Assembly (NCBI GenBank): GCA_030142905.1
Contig: JASJOG010000054.1
Coordinates: 496,001 to 560,000 of the forward strand
DNA: 64,000 nucleotides
Direction of reading: 5' to 3'
From: Heliopora coerulea
Lineage: Eukaryota; Cnidaria; Anthozoa; Scleralcyonacea; Helioporidae
A program made the translations under genes and the position numbers. The notes under the pieces are model-generated. The model was given only the letters and a program-made list of their open reading frames with translations. It had not been told where the DNA came from and searched no databases. This document shows, in pieces, positions 12,984 to 24,500 of the stretch. Position 1 is the first letter of the stretch. Each line of letters starts with the position of its first letter.

Positions 12984-13762
12984 GCTAAAGGGTAGTGATT
13001 TAGGAGTTATAAGAAAGCACAGATTACTAACGTTATTTTGGATTGCTAAATGTGTATTTTCGACCTCCAAAAGCTTCTGATGAGATTCTTTGAATTAAGT
13101 GGATGTAGAACTCAACAAACAACTTTTGGCATTCCATGACTTGATGTCGTCCAACATACGGGAAGATGTTTGAGTGACGTTGTATCAAGAACGAGGGTGG
13201 TGTTGGGATGATTCTTGGGACTAAAATTTGTTCATTCTCCTTATTTCGATGAAAATGGTATTGTATGAAGGACGTCGCCGTCATGGAAGTTGCCGTTATG
13301 TTTAAATGAAGTCTGATGTTTGCAAGGTAACAGGACACATATTTGCAACCTCGATCGTCGAGTTTCTTTTCTGAACATCGGTAGGTATAACAGCCACGTC
13401 AGGCAAACTAAATGTAGTACATATTGAAAAACACGAAGCCACCAATACCAGTTTAACAACATTCCAAACTGAAGCTCATTTACCACGAGACCCAGTTTCT
13501 GTTGCTATTTTTGGGTTGTGATCGGTCTGTTCGAGACCTTCCACGATAGCGGCTAAAACCACAGACTCGCATGGAATGCGGTAAACACCTAGCCTAGAAG
13601 TAGTTATGTTGAGAACTTCTGCTGGCTACTATGCTGTAGACAAGTACTATGTCAACAGTACCATGTTGGTGGAACTTGTGTCATCTCGTGGGATGCAGGA
13701 CCTGACTCCTGATTTCCATACAGACGCGTAATATTGTCGTAACGTCGACTTGGTCGCGAACA

Positions 13763-13838
13763 GGTTTATTTATTTATACATTTAATTGAATTATCTATTT
13801 ATTTATTTATTTATTTATTTATGTATTTATTTATTTAA
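13763..13838. repeat. (TTTA)n microsatellite
   Basis: A tetranucleotide tract with a few interruptions. The copy 2 counterpart at about 30436-30515 includes a TTTC stretch. Confidence 0.9.
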
Positions 13839-14009
13839 TCTTATTTAAACAAGGTTGCCTTTCAGCGACGTGATTTTCAAAGGGCCGTGTACTACAACTG
13901 AAAACCTACTCTACAATTAACTAGTCTATTAATTGACAATAACAATAACTAAATAAGTTTACAATCGATACACTTATACGGCAACCAGGCTTAAGTAAAC
14001 CTCAGTTCG

Positions 14010-14165
14010 ATTTTCTCGACTTCAGTCGGTGGCTTCGCCGACTTCAGTTCAACACAGCCGGTGACTTCAGTGATTTTGGCTCGGCATACTCAGTTCGACT
14101 TTGACGACTGCAGTCGGTCACTTCGCCAACATCGGCGATGTCACTGACTGAGTCGGAGATCATTT
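14010..14165. repeat. Degenerate minisatellite rich in GACTTCAGTCGG-like words
   Basis: Repeated variants of TTCGCCGACTTCAGT and CAGTTCGACTT at irregular spacing. Also present in copy 2 at about 30692-30840. Confidence 0.55.
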
Positions 14166-14673
14166 TGTGACATTCTTTGACTACGGAACATTATCCACCC
14201 CAGAAAGGCATGCCAATGACTAGCAAAGCAATGGAGTCAACCCCTTACATTGTAAGCAACAGGTCTCCGTTTTACTTTTTGAGGTAGTGAAATGAAAAAA
14301 TGGAATTGTGATATCTTTTTTGATAAAGTTAAAGTACAGCGTCTAATAAGTACACTACTCCAAAACTGAAGTAAAATAATCACTTAAAGACTGACAATTT
14401 AATATTCTAGTCACAAATTTGACGGTCATTAAATTTCCAACGTAAGCGGGGATCGGATATCCTCCAGCCTTAGCAACAGAGAGAACACAGAGACGGATCA
14501 ACAATTTAAAATAACGATTAAATAAAAGCCACCCGCTAAGCTGGCTACCCGCTGTTCGTCGCAAGGATATAAAAAGCTATGCACTATGCAGACGCTAAGT
14601 ATTTCCTGATTTGTTAGTCAAAGAACGAAACACAAACAACCCACTAACAAACAGCAAATCAAATGATACAGGA

Positions 14674-15050
14674 ATGATCGTCAAGCCCTATACTCAGAAA
14701 AACGATTTCTGAGCCCCAGACGGGCATCGAACCCGCAACCTTCTGATGACCGACGAGACGCTCTAACCATTGAGCTACCAAGACTCAGATGGCGAGCCAA
14801 GGTGCAAAAGTTCGACATATATGTGCGACGTAAGCGGAAGCTACTATATATTGATGATAGATGAAGTTTATATGTTGAATGTATGAGACCTTGTATGTAT
14901 GTCGAACTTGCATCTTAACTCACCATCTGAGTCTCGGTAACTCAATGGTTAGAGCGTCTAACCGGTCATCAGAAGGTTGCGGGTTAGATCCCCGTCTGGG
15001 ACTCAGAAATCATTTTCTGAGTATCGAGCTTGAAGATCGTTCATCTACCT
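14674..15050. mobile_element. Two tRNA-derived SINEs (family I), head to head
   Basis: A minus-strand copy (tRNA-like head about 14709-14787) and a plus-strand copy (head about 14925-15006) form a large inverted repeat. Heads contain TAGCTCAATGG-like A boxes and a GGTTCGATCCC-like B box, with body GTCTGGGGCTCAGAAATC. In the plus copy the B box is GGTTAGATCCC. They are not tRNA genes: they lack paired acceptor ends and continue into a shared body. Copy 2 has the same pair at 31354-31705. Confidence 0.8.
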
Positions 15051-16580
15051 TAATATATCCAAGCTGTCACGTTTTCTCAAACATTAAAATACACTGTTAT
15101 ATTTCCACACTACTGTTAGATTATCGTATACATACTGTTAAATACATTTAGAAATCATGTTTAGTCATGTAGGCTGCGACGTCAAAGCTAACACGACGAA
15201 AGATAAAACAGACATGAATCCAGTTGGATTGTGGATAAGAATGTAGAAGGCGTCACAGCATTGTATCACTTGCTCTGCTGTTGAAACTATTTGTAGAATG
15301 ACTCACTGAGGTTGAACTAGTAGAATCTACTCAACAAATGGTTTTTCTCCTCCGTATTTCATCTGTAGTGAGGAAATGAAACCAAAGTCCCTTCTCGAGT
15401 GCGTTTAGCACAGCCAATTCCTCAAGGCTATGTATCTGATTATCTGTTTTCTGTGCGAAGCAGTTTTCGTGTACAGAAGGCGACGTGTTGTGTAGCTTAA
15501 GAAGTAGCTGAAAACCTTCAGATACATTTATCATATATCAGTTAAAAATAAGTTTTATCGAATTGTTGTTTATGTTCATACGGCAAGTTTATGGCATTTT
15601 CCTGCTTTTGTGAGTGAAGACTCTAGTCTGATGAATTTGTGTTATTGGTCGAATTCAAGCGATGGGAATGTTTAGCAGTACATCTGTCTTCCTCTGCCTT
15701 TGATTTTCGTATCTTGAAAGGGTAGTTTTTGCGGTAATCATGCTCTAATCTTTAATAAAAAACTCTTGTCCTGATGAGTATCGATGTTGTTGTGAAAACA
15801 TGCAAATGTTAGTTTAACGTCGTGTGTAGAACAAGGACGGCCAAAGGAATTCTGATAAAAGGCATAATTAGTCAGGTGTTTTGTTTTCGGCGAAAACGTC
15901 TAGTGCAAGGAGAAGTAGTCGTTGACGAAGCCTTACTATTTGGCCAAACTCCTACAAAGCTTAAACCGCGTCTAACGAAGTAACTCGAATTGCAGCATTT
16001 GAACAGTGAACCGGAAAGTGCTAAACAGTGGCATGCCTTCCAAGACGACTGAGGCAAATTGATGTTAGAGAATTCCCTGATGTTTCTTATGCGACTTATA
16101 ATTAGGTCTTGCATCCTACACGATAAAAAGGGTTCTGTTTACAGACGTTCTACATACAACCGTAAGTCCGTTGCAAATAACCCAGTCAGTTTGCGACGGC
16201 TTGGATCGCAACCCATCACAACCAAGACTGGTTAAATATTGTTGCGTACAAGGTATTTCCATTTACGTTATTTGTCAACGGTTTGCGACCGAAACATAAG
16301 AACAGAACTAATCCATCTTTTACCGTATTCCGTACACCGTTTGGGTTGGTTTAAATGAATAAAACTGGCGGGAGTCATGTGACAGGATAAAATCAAATGA
16401 AAGGGGAGGCTTTTTTACAAGCACCGCCTCCCAAGTCGTGTCAGGACGTTTCCTGCTGTGAGATTGACAAATATGAGATAAAAATCCAAGATAGCATGCC
16501 GTTGAGTGGCATTTGCTTTGCACTCAAAGAATAGAAACTCACTAGTAATCTAATGCTAATTTTGCAATCTCATTGGCTAC
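15050..16580. other. Upstream region of coiled-coil gene B, no gene seen
   Basis: The part 15776-16771 recurs at 40768-41772 upstream of gene D, and 15090-15775 recurs inverted at 37631-38322. No counterpart is seen upstream of gene C. It presumably contains the promoter and the non-coding 5' exon of gene B; I cannot place either exactly. Confidence 0.5.
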
Positions 16581-16618
16581 GCTGCTCGATATCTAATTGT
16601 TGACAGATATCGAGTAGC
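16581..16618. repeat. Hairpin GCTGCTCGATATCT / AGATATCGAGTAGC
   Basis: Fourteen-base arms around a 10-base loop, preceded by CATTGGCTAC. Similar hairpins occur at 41574-41611 (upstream of gene D) and 56820-56857 (intron of the PPP4R4-like gene), which suggests a small mobile element. Confidence 0.65.
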
Positions 16619-16800
16619 GGCGAGTAATGCAATAAGACCGAGTTTTTCACCCAAAAAAATGGTTATACCTAGTTTTTCGAGGTAGATTTGAAAAGCGATC
16701 AGAAACCAATTAGTTTCTGTAAAACAAATAGATATTAAGTATCCAAATTAGATTATGTACCTCTCAGTATCCAATTTAACATTGAGTGTGATCGTTTTTG

Positions 16801-16812
16801 GTTTTTTTTTAG
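16801..16812 (+). promoter_or_regulatory. 3' splice site before gene B start
   Basis: A run of T ending in AG, 22 bases before the ATG at 16835. The same arrangement precedes genes C and D, which implies a 5' UTR intron. Confidence 0.65.
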
Positions 16813-16834
16813 TAAATTAGACAACGATCAAAAC

Positions 16835-17863
16835 ATGAGTCATAAATCCAACAAATCAACGGATCTCTCAGAAATGCCGCCAGAGAACGAGAGAATTGAG
16901 CTCCAACGAAGAGTAGTTGCACAACTCGCAGGACCGTTTCCCATGCCATCATACGAGATTGGATCAGAAATTGGAGAGCTAAGGGAAAAGCTGAGAGTGA
17001 CGAGCGAAAAAAATACCGAACTGCGAGGAAAGTTAAAAGATGTCAAAAAGCAGATGAACGAAAAAATTGGCGCGTTGGAGAGCCAGAACAAACGTCAGAA
17101 AGAAACAATCCGCACGTTAGAAGCTGCTCAGGAAAAGTTACAGAGAGATCTGGAAACAGTGAAGAGAGCAAAAGACAAGCTGAGAATCGAAGTAGAAGAG
17201 AAAATTTCAAAGTTCAGTAAGGAGAATGAAATACTCACCGAGAATTTAGAAGCGCTTACGAAGGAATTACAGAATGTGGAAAATGAAAATATAGATTTGA
17301 AGCGAAATCTGGAAGACCTAACGAACGACAATAAGTTCTTGAAGGATGACAATAAGTTCTTGAAGCATGAAGTTTCCTCGATACAGAAGGAAAACGTACA
17401 GCTGAAACACGACATGGGAGAGTTGAGAAAAGATTACGACGAGATCCGAAAACGACTTGAACGCAAGGAAACCAGATTAGCTCTTGGTCAGGTCGCCTGG
17501 CTGTTGGAAGCTGAGATCTGGAAATACGTCCTCCCAGACCAACAAATGGGAACAACGCGAATCCTGAATTCCATGGAAAGATGGCTGAAGAGGAACTCTA
17601 AGAGTGTTGAAGGAAAGGCTGCGCAAGAAAGATGGGATATATTAAAAAGCGAATTAAACTGGGACGAGGAGGATCATAAACAGGCATTAAAGATACTGAA
17701 GGATCTCAGGGTTGATGATGCTCACCCAAAAGATGTCGACTTAGGGGAAGCAAGGAAACAACTGACAGAAGGCAACTATATTGCAGAGTGCGATAAAAAA
17801 ATTTGTCAAGAGATCATTGACATGATTCCAAAAGCGAAGTCTATCAATCCAGGGGAAGAATAA
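16835..17863 (+). CDS. Coiled-coil protein of a local tandem family (gene B, 342 residues)
   Basis: I do not recognise a named family. Residues 1-40 are polar (MSHKSNKSTD start). Residues about 41-212 form a charged heptad coiled coil rich in Glu, Lys and Leu. Residues 213-342 form the conserved C-terminal module, beginning TRLALGQVAWLLEAEIWK and containing SMERWLK, NWDEEDHKQAL and DDAHPKDVDL; it looks all-helical. There is no signal peptide or membrane segment, so the protein is probably intracellular. The start is chosen because it lies just after a conserved 3' splice site and matches genes C and D. Residues 165-171 and 172-178 (DNKFLKD, DNKFLKH) are a duplicated heptad missing from gene D. 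The coding region is one exon. Oligomerisation through the coiled coil is inference. Confidence 0.85.
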   Translation: MSHKSNKSTDLSEMPPENERIELQRRVVAQLAGPFPMPSYEIGSEIGELREKLRVTSEKNTELRGKLKDVKKQMNEKIGALESQNKRQKETIRTLEAAQEKLQRDLETVKRAKDKLRIEVEEKISKFSKENEILTENLEALTKELQNVENENIDLKRNLEDLTNDNKFLKDDNKFLKHEVSSIQKENVQLKHDMGELRKDYDEIRKRLERKETRLALGQVAWLLEAEIWKYVLPDQQMGTTRILNSMERWLKRNSKSVEGKAAQERWDILKSELNWDEEDHKQALKILKDLRVDDAHPKDVDLGEARKQLTEGNYIAECDKKICQEIIDMIPKAKSINPGEE

Positions 17864-18180
17864 TATTGACGAAACTAATGTGATTACTACACCTCATATC
17901 AAAACATAATCAGTGATGGATTGGATGGGCTAAAAAGCCCGATTTTAATTGGGATTATTTTACATGCAATTAAAAACTTATGCGACAATATGTCAACACG
18001 AAATAACGTTTAACATCACACGTGTGCCCTAGCCACGACTACCACCGTAAAACAATCATTTAAGGGAAGTAAAACTTCGCATGGTTTTTTATTCAGAAAC
18101 TGAACACAGCAATTACATGAATGAATCGGTAAAGCTATACAAGAAGTCGAGAACAGTCTTAACAAGCAAAACAGTACTAT

Positions 18181-18423
18181 CAGTGGCGGATTTAGGCGGG
18201 GGCGCATAGGACACGCGCCCCCATTTTTTAGATAAGTTGTCGTACGACTTTTTGTTCAGGTACAAAACACAAGCATTAAATATACCGACTACCAAGAAAT
18301 TCAGTTTCAAACAACACCGGAAACGACAATAGCATAAAAATTCTTCCATGGCACGTAGTGGAAATGAATTCGTAAAAAAATTGTGCCCCGCTTTCTCAAA
18401 ATTCTGGATCCGCCCGACTACTG
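18181..18423. mobile_element. MITE with CAGTGGCGGAT-type ends (copy 2)
   Basis: Orthologue of 623-865. The left end here is the consensus CAGTGGCGGATTTAGG. Confidence 0.55.
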
Positions 18424-18957
18424 TACCAGTCTGCCCCTAGTAACACGTACATTAGTAAATATTAGTAATATTACCCATAGGGGGGTCGTATTAAAGCATA
18501 ATGATGTTCATTCTACAGTTTTACTGTGTTTTTTTTGTGGCCAAAGAACTAATCATATCATTAACCTGGATTGAACGCATCAACTCCGATCCTACAGATG
18601 GGAGCAAGGGTGGCAACAAACACGACTGACCCATGGTTGAGCTCTACTAGTCCTCCATACGTTTCAATACGGAGCAAGATAAGTGAAGGAAAATGATTAT
18701 GCGGAAAATGTAAAGTTCATGCATAATGCATTTTAAGTTCATAATGCATTTGACGTCTTTATGGATCGATTTCACGGTAAGCCAAATAGCCAATTCCTAT
18801 CATCAAGTGGGAAAAAAGAAGAAAGCCAATATGGCCGCCAGATAAATCGATCAGTGTCAATCACGGCTCACCTACGCAGCTTTTTTCAGTCTCATTCCTG
18901 TTAACATGTTTGTGCATTTTTTTTTTGTTAGGTTCTTTGTTTAAAAACATTTACATG

Positions 18958-18970
18958 AATATATATATAC

Positions 18971-19001
<31 letters not shown>

Positions 19002-19078
19002 TGTAAGTAAATTTCATCTTACTAAGTGTAGATGTTTGTAAGCTTGGATATATATATGATGAAAAGTTATATAGTATG

Positions 19079-19110
<32 letters not shown>
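18958..19110. repeat. (TA)n and TACA microsatellite block
   Basis: Two TA-rich runs (about 18958-19003 and 19081-19110) separated by about 80 bases; replaces the foldback found at this place in copy 1. Confidence 0.85.
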
Positions 19111-19112
<2 letters not shown>

Positions 19113-19163
19113 CATAATGATAATGAAATACTTAACTCTTTCGAGGAGGGAAACTTTCCTTTT

Positions 19164-19201
19164 GACGAGTGAAATTGTCTGGCGTTTGCCAGAGTAAAAT
19201 A
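19164..19201 (+). repeat. Recurrent double-hairpin motif
   Basis: Orthologue of 1731-1768. The hairpins stay pairable despite changes: TCGT became TTGT (G-U pair) and the second loop GTTA became GTTT. Confidence 0.7.
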
Positions 19202-20279
19202 ATACAATAGAATTAATAATAATAATTGAAAGAATAGAATTAACAATTCAGTAATTTGGACGTATTATTTGACTGTCGATCAAAAGTACGGCGTCCTGTT
19301 TTCGTCAAAGTTTGAAAAATCTCAAAAGGTAATGTTTAATTATTCGGAAATCAGTCTTTCTTCGATATTTCTCTCGAAAATACATTATGAATCCTTTCAT
19401 TTCTTTCAGCTCTGTTTGAATACTCTTATAGTCTGTACTTCTAATAGTTTATCCGGATAAAACGCATGTAAGACTGCAAGCGATAAAGTACGAATCCCTC
19501 AAGAATAAATATGTCTGTACTTAGTAAATAAAAAATAAAAAACAAAACGTAGCCACATTAAAAATAAAAAATAAAACAGCCACATAGACAAACATCTTCA
19601 TGGGCCATAGGCACGTGCTTATAGTGCCTATTGGTTAATCCGCCACTGGTCACTACGATCGAATTGATGAAAAAGGTCGTCATTAATGCATGCCGCCATT
19701 CATTGTACAGAGACGAAGGTGCAGTCGTGAACAAAACCTGTTGGGCCAAGTACAGAAATGGCAATAAAAGCAACGATATCGCAGCTTTGCAGCTCATAAA
19801 CCTACATCCCCCGCGCCTTCTTGTTCAATGTTGTTTCATCGCTGTTCGCGAAGTCCTGCAAAACGGTTAACTAGGCACAACAACACTGAACTGGAGGAGG
19901 GTGAGGGAGTGCTGGTTAACTAAACTAATTCACAATAAGACCAAATTTGAAGAGATTGTCTGAAATGTTTTGGCCAAGACTGTGAATGCACCATTGCCCC
20001 AAAAAGTCATCGGCCATGTCCACTTTTCACGCCATTACTATTTAACCCATAGGTGGGGGGTGGTTATAGCGCCACCTATCCGCTTTTCGGTTGTCGATTT
20101 TAGTAGGAACAGGGGGAACCACGTGAAGGTATCGACTTCCCTGGGACTACTCCTGGCGCACTTGGACTTTTTAAGCCGGCCAGTAGACCTCCTGCTGCAG
20201 GAGCGGTACATAACCTGTTCGTCCCTTCTCCCCCCATAAGCTCAGATTTATATACGAATATGTTGATCACTTACAACAT

Positions 20280-20460
20280 TATTGATAAAGAAAAATTTCG
20301 AACGTCAGGAAATATCTTTAAGACCCGACCAGGACCTGTTGCAAAAAATGCGTCTGTGGGCCTTTCAGGGAATCGAAACCGCGACCTCGCGAATATAGAG
20401 CGTGGCACTGCCAATAGAGCTATGCAGACCGTTGTCGAAGACATGGCCACGAACTCAGTT
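20280..20460 (-). mobile_element. tRNA-derived SINE, family II
   Basis: Duplicate of the copy at 2866-3040, with B-box complement GGAATCGAAACC. Confidence 0.75.
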
Positions 20461-21983
20461 TATATAAACGTGGTGGTATGCCGATAAGCAGAAGGGTATA
20501 ATCTTAAAGGACATTGTGGCATTCACACTTGATTAACAGTCAAGTTTACAACATTGATAGAGGAAAATTTTGAGTGTCAGGATACACTTTTAAGACCCAA
20601 AACGGATAGATGTAAATTAAATACCAATAACATATACCTGTAAGATAGAGATAACCTTTTATAACTAGCTGTTCCTCTCTTCCCGAAAAAAAAAAAAAGA
20701 AGTTGTTGTGTATTTTTGTGCATACATACAAATACACTAAATAAACATATAAGGAATGATTGGAAAGAGTTGAGGCACTGAATGAAAGAATGGATGAAAA
20801 TGGTCGAGGCTAGACTAGACTTTTTGTAGACTCCTTACAATTACATTTGTATCTACCATTGCACCCTTACTGTAAAAGCAAATAAGGGGCAAAAACATAG
20901 TGTTTCCTCAACTGTTTCCTGAAGTGATTTTTCATAAACATTTTAAATTTTGGGTTAGTTTTGTCATTTATTTATTTTATCATATGTAATACCTGTAACT
21001 TGCTTTGATTTTGCAGATTTATATTTGGAACTCTCAGATTCATTTTTGTCTTTAACGAAACCTAATTGACAATACAAGACTGCACTGGGGATGACAACAT
21101 AAAAGAGAAGATTCAGGGCTCCCCTTGCATTTTGTCATAATTTCCATGACATCATACTTATGATGACAGAATTTTGTTTGAAGATACTTTTAAACTGTGT
21201 TAGCTTTGAAAATCTCAACTGATTAATTTCTGATTCTTTCCCAACATGTTAACAAGCATAACTGATTTGCCTTTTTAATTTGTGTTTCTCTGCTCTTTTT
21301 AGTTAACCCATTAAGCAGCATGGTTGCACTTCAAAATTTTATTCTGGCTAATGTTGCACACAGGCAGCAGAATAGCGGGCTATAGGGGGCTAAATTCATG
21401 ACTAAGGGGTTAAGCCAACAGCACACCATGTATTTTTGTAAAGGAGAGGCTAGAATGTTAAATGAGCCTCCATTAAGGAGCTTTGGTGGCATAATCCCTG
21501 AGGAGTGTTTTATACAGTGATCTGTCAGAGATATGATATCCTTTACACTATTCCCTTTTAATTTTATGCTACATTTTTTTCATGAACATAAATAGAACTA
21601 ATTTTTGTGGCTGCTAAGGGATGGGCTTAAGCATGGCCCCTGAGAGCCAAGATAGGCTCAGGGGAAGGTAGGGTCATGGGAAGCCTAAATTTTCCTGATG
21701 TCAGAGGCAGTGGGGATTTGGGACAAATTTTTACAAGCATTCATATTGTATAAATAGTATTTATTGACTATTCTAAATTATTTGAATACCAGTATGTCTA
21801 AAATTAATTTATTGTATATCATTAAGGAAAATTGATGGGTTAGTATGTCATGGCCAGCAGAAGGTCCCTCAGGGGGGCATGGGCTCTGGGGCAACTGCCT
21901 CAACTACCCCTCCCTTGAGTGTGCCAGTGACCATCCCCCCATTTTCAGGCCTATTCTTAAAAACTTGCTTTTTACCATGTTGA

Positions 21984-22532
21984 ACTGATAGCAAGGACGT
22001 AAATCCTGGGGGGGATCGGGGGACATATCCCCCCACTTTTTGGACAGAGGGGAATACATATATAATTATACTCCCCACTTTTTGCAAAGATCATGACAAC
22101 TGAAGCCTAATTTCTGTTCCCTTGGTGCTTATGGTTCCATGTTTACCTTTACGATTTTCCAATATAACCTTTTTCAGCCCCAATTCTTACCTAGGTATTG
22201 TTGGTTCAAATACATGACAAATTATGAAAATTTGCCAAGTTATTTTACAATCCGATCATTCTTTTTTGGATGCCATTTGTAAACAATCAGAAATACTTTG
22301 TTTAGTCATACTATAACATCTTTATTGCTGTTTGGAGGAAATGCATGGGTTCATTTCAATTGAAAAACAAGGTATGAATGTTGTTCCAAAGAAACAATCT
22401 CAAAATGCCGGAAAAGGCATTTCATAAACATTAGATTAAAAAAAAACAAATTTCAGAGGGAATGCTTCCACATCACTTGGCTGGCTCCGTCCCCCCCACT
22501 TTTAGGACGCAATTGTCGCCCTTGACTGATAG
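21984..22532. mobile_element. hAT-like MITE with perfect 8-base target duplication
   Basis: The element is 21992-22524 (533 bases), flanked by ACTGATAG at 21984-21991 and 22525-22532. Ends begin CAAGGACG and, from the other side, CAAGGGCG. Subterminal runs CCCCCCACTTTTTGGAC and CCCCCCCACTTTTAGGAC are direct variants of one another. Copy 1 shows the unoccupied site with a single ACTGATAG at about 4967-4974. There is no transposase, so it moved in trans. Confidence 0.9.
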
Positions 22533-24253
22533 TTTAAGAATGTTTTGTCACAAATGATATCCTTATTCATGAAATCAAAGCATGAAAATTCTACTTCAAA
22601 TGTTTCTATATTTAAACTTTCTGAAATTTTTGCTGAAGGTCAGCAGTATGCACCACCGTTGTTCAACTTCTCCATGTAAATTAACCCCCAATATCACACA
22701 CTGCCCTCTGCCAATGTATATGAAAGTATTACAATGTGCTGCACAGCTGCAAGGAAGCTTCGACCAAAGGATGCGACGGCGTTTAGACACCTTGACCAGA
22801 CACCGCCCTCAATTACTGTGCAGTACCTGGTTGTACATTGACTGAAACTACGGATAAACCTTGACTTTTATAAAACTTTAACATATATGTTTTACCCTTT
22901 AATGTATTTTAAAAATTTTGTTGAACTTGTCTCCATCTTTAACCGGCTAACATACAGTACATATGTTAGCTATGTTTGCCAATCAGCTGTTGAAAGGCCG
23001 GCTATTGGGCAGTAAATTTTACCATCAAATGTTCAAACCACTTTTAAAACCTTAAAAGGTAGTAAAAATTGTCAAAACACAACTTCAAGTTTAAACTATA
23101 GCCAAGGAATACTTACTGAGGAACAAAGACGAAAATGTCTCCATAATCTTACTCTCTCCTCAACGGATGTCATTCTCAGCAAGCCATGTTGCGTCAGACG
23201 TCCGACTTCGATGTTTTTCAATTAAATGTTCTGAAGCACCTGTAAGTTGGTCGTCACGACTTCTTTAACAACTCCATTTGCCATCTCCGTAGGTTGCAAC
23301 CAACGTTGAGCAGTAAAACAACAGCTACCGCTTCTACATTATGGTCCTGCTGGGTTAATACACTGTTGAAATTATCATTGAAGAATGGACCCTTGCTCCT
23401 TCTTGGGAATGATTAGCATAATTTACTGGTCGTTCAAGGCAGAGGCTAGGGCATGGGATGAGGGCATCGGGCCCTTCAATAATTTCACGAGACTAGGTTT
23501 TTACTTTGGGAAACAAACAGTTGAACAATAAATCGTGCTTAAATAGCTGTTCTGTTCAACAGTTGTTCGTTTAAAATAGTCGTTTGTTTTCGCGGAGTAT
23601 TTGCAGCTTTTTTCAACCTCCTCAAGTGACCTTCGGTTTGCGCTCAGTGCAGGTGGCCTCCTGAAATATTTGGTCTTGCTACGGCCCCGAAGTCCCATAA
23701 CTTCCTTGTTTGGCCACTGATGCAAACATGAACAGCTCAATTCCAAGCTGGATGATAATAACACTCGTGTTGGAACGGATTTTAAAGTTCTTAAATATGA
23801 ACAATCTGCGAATGTGAAATTGATTTAGCATGAGATTAGATAGCTTAATTTGATATTTCAAACTCCCAAGGTAATAAATTTGAATTGAGTATGGTTTTGA
23901 AGCGAATTTTGCCGGGTTTTGTGAGGTTATGAAATAACCAAGGTTAACAAAGAGGGAAACGCGCGTGGTATGGCCTGGGTGCGAGCTTAGATCGAGGAGA
24001 TCGAGGCATGAGTACAGGTCAACGAGCACCAGTAGTTCACTTGCACGACAAGCAGTCAGACGTACAGTAGGCTGCTCCGTAAATCTCATCTCCCACCGTC
24101 CCACCCTTCACTCAATGTTTAAATGGTAAGTTCTTTCCACCAATTTGAATTGGTGTGATAGGTGCAAGCTACAGAGGGGCAGTGGCCAGTTCAAGATACC
24201 GTCAGGTCGGATCTTAACCTGAATCCAAATACCACTGTTGGTGCCAAGGTCCG

Positions 24254-24500
24254 CCGGTTGTCTCAAGGTTCCAGAAACTGGTCGTAAAAGAGATACGCAA
24301 ACTATATACTTTATTTACAAGAGTATATTTACATTATCACTTACCACGCCCTACTCAGTGTCTAACGCTTCTCGTCTCTGCTAATCCAATAAAAAAAAAA
24401 GAAAACAAAACGCCCACGCAACCACACCCACGTATGTTTGGGTGTGCCACACAAAAAGTGTTTCAATATCAACATAGTCAACAGAATTTGTTACACCGGT
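24254..24500. mobile_element. LTR-like insert (solo LTR or small terminal fragment), 5-base target duplication
   Basis: A 237-base insert, 24259-24495, starts TGTCTC and ends TTACA (TG...CA), flanked by CCGGT at 24254-24258 and 24496-24500. Copy 1 has the empty site with one CCGGT at about 6681-6685. TG/CA ends plus a 5-base duplication are typical of retroviral-type integration; no internal coding part is present. Confidence 0.7.

Larger units (their letters stand above)
1..15040 (+). repeat. Segmental duplication unit, copy 1
   Basis: This stretch is collinear with 17559-31690 at an offset of about 17558 bases near the left end, with high identity by eye. The offset drifts where one copy carries an insertion or deletion. 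The unit starts inside the coiled-coil gene and runs through its 3' spacer. Copy-specific differences are a foldback at 1484-1636, an indel at about 3396-3790, an indel with a LINE 3' end at about 7032-8010, and an indel at about 10025-10388, all present here and absent in copy 2. Confidence 0.9.

Noticed and set aside
14925..15006. Possible tRNA gene
   Set aside because: Has Pol III box-like sequences but no acceptor-stem pairing, recurs as a dispersed repeat and continues into a SINE body.
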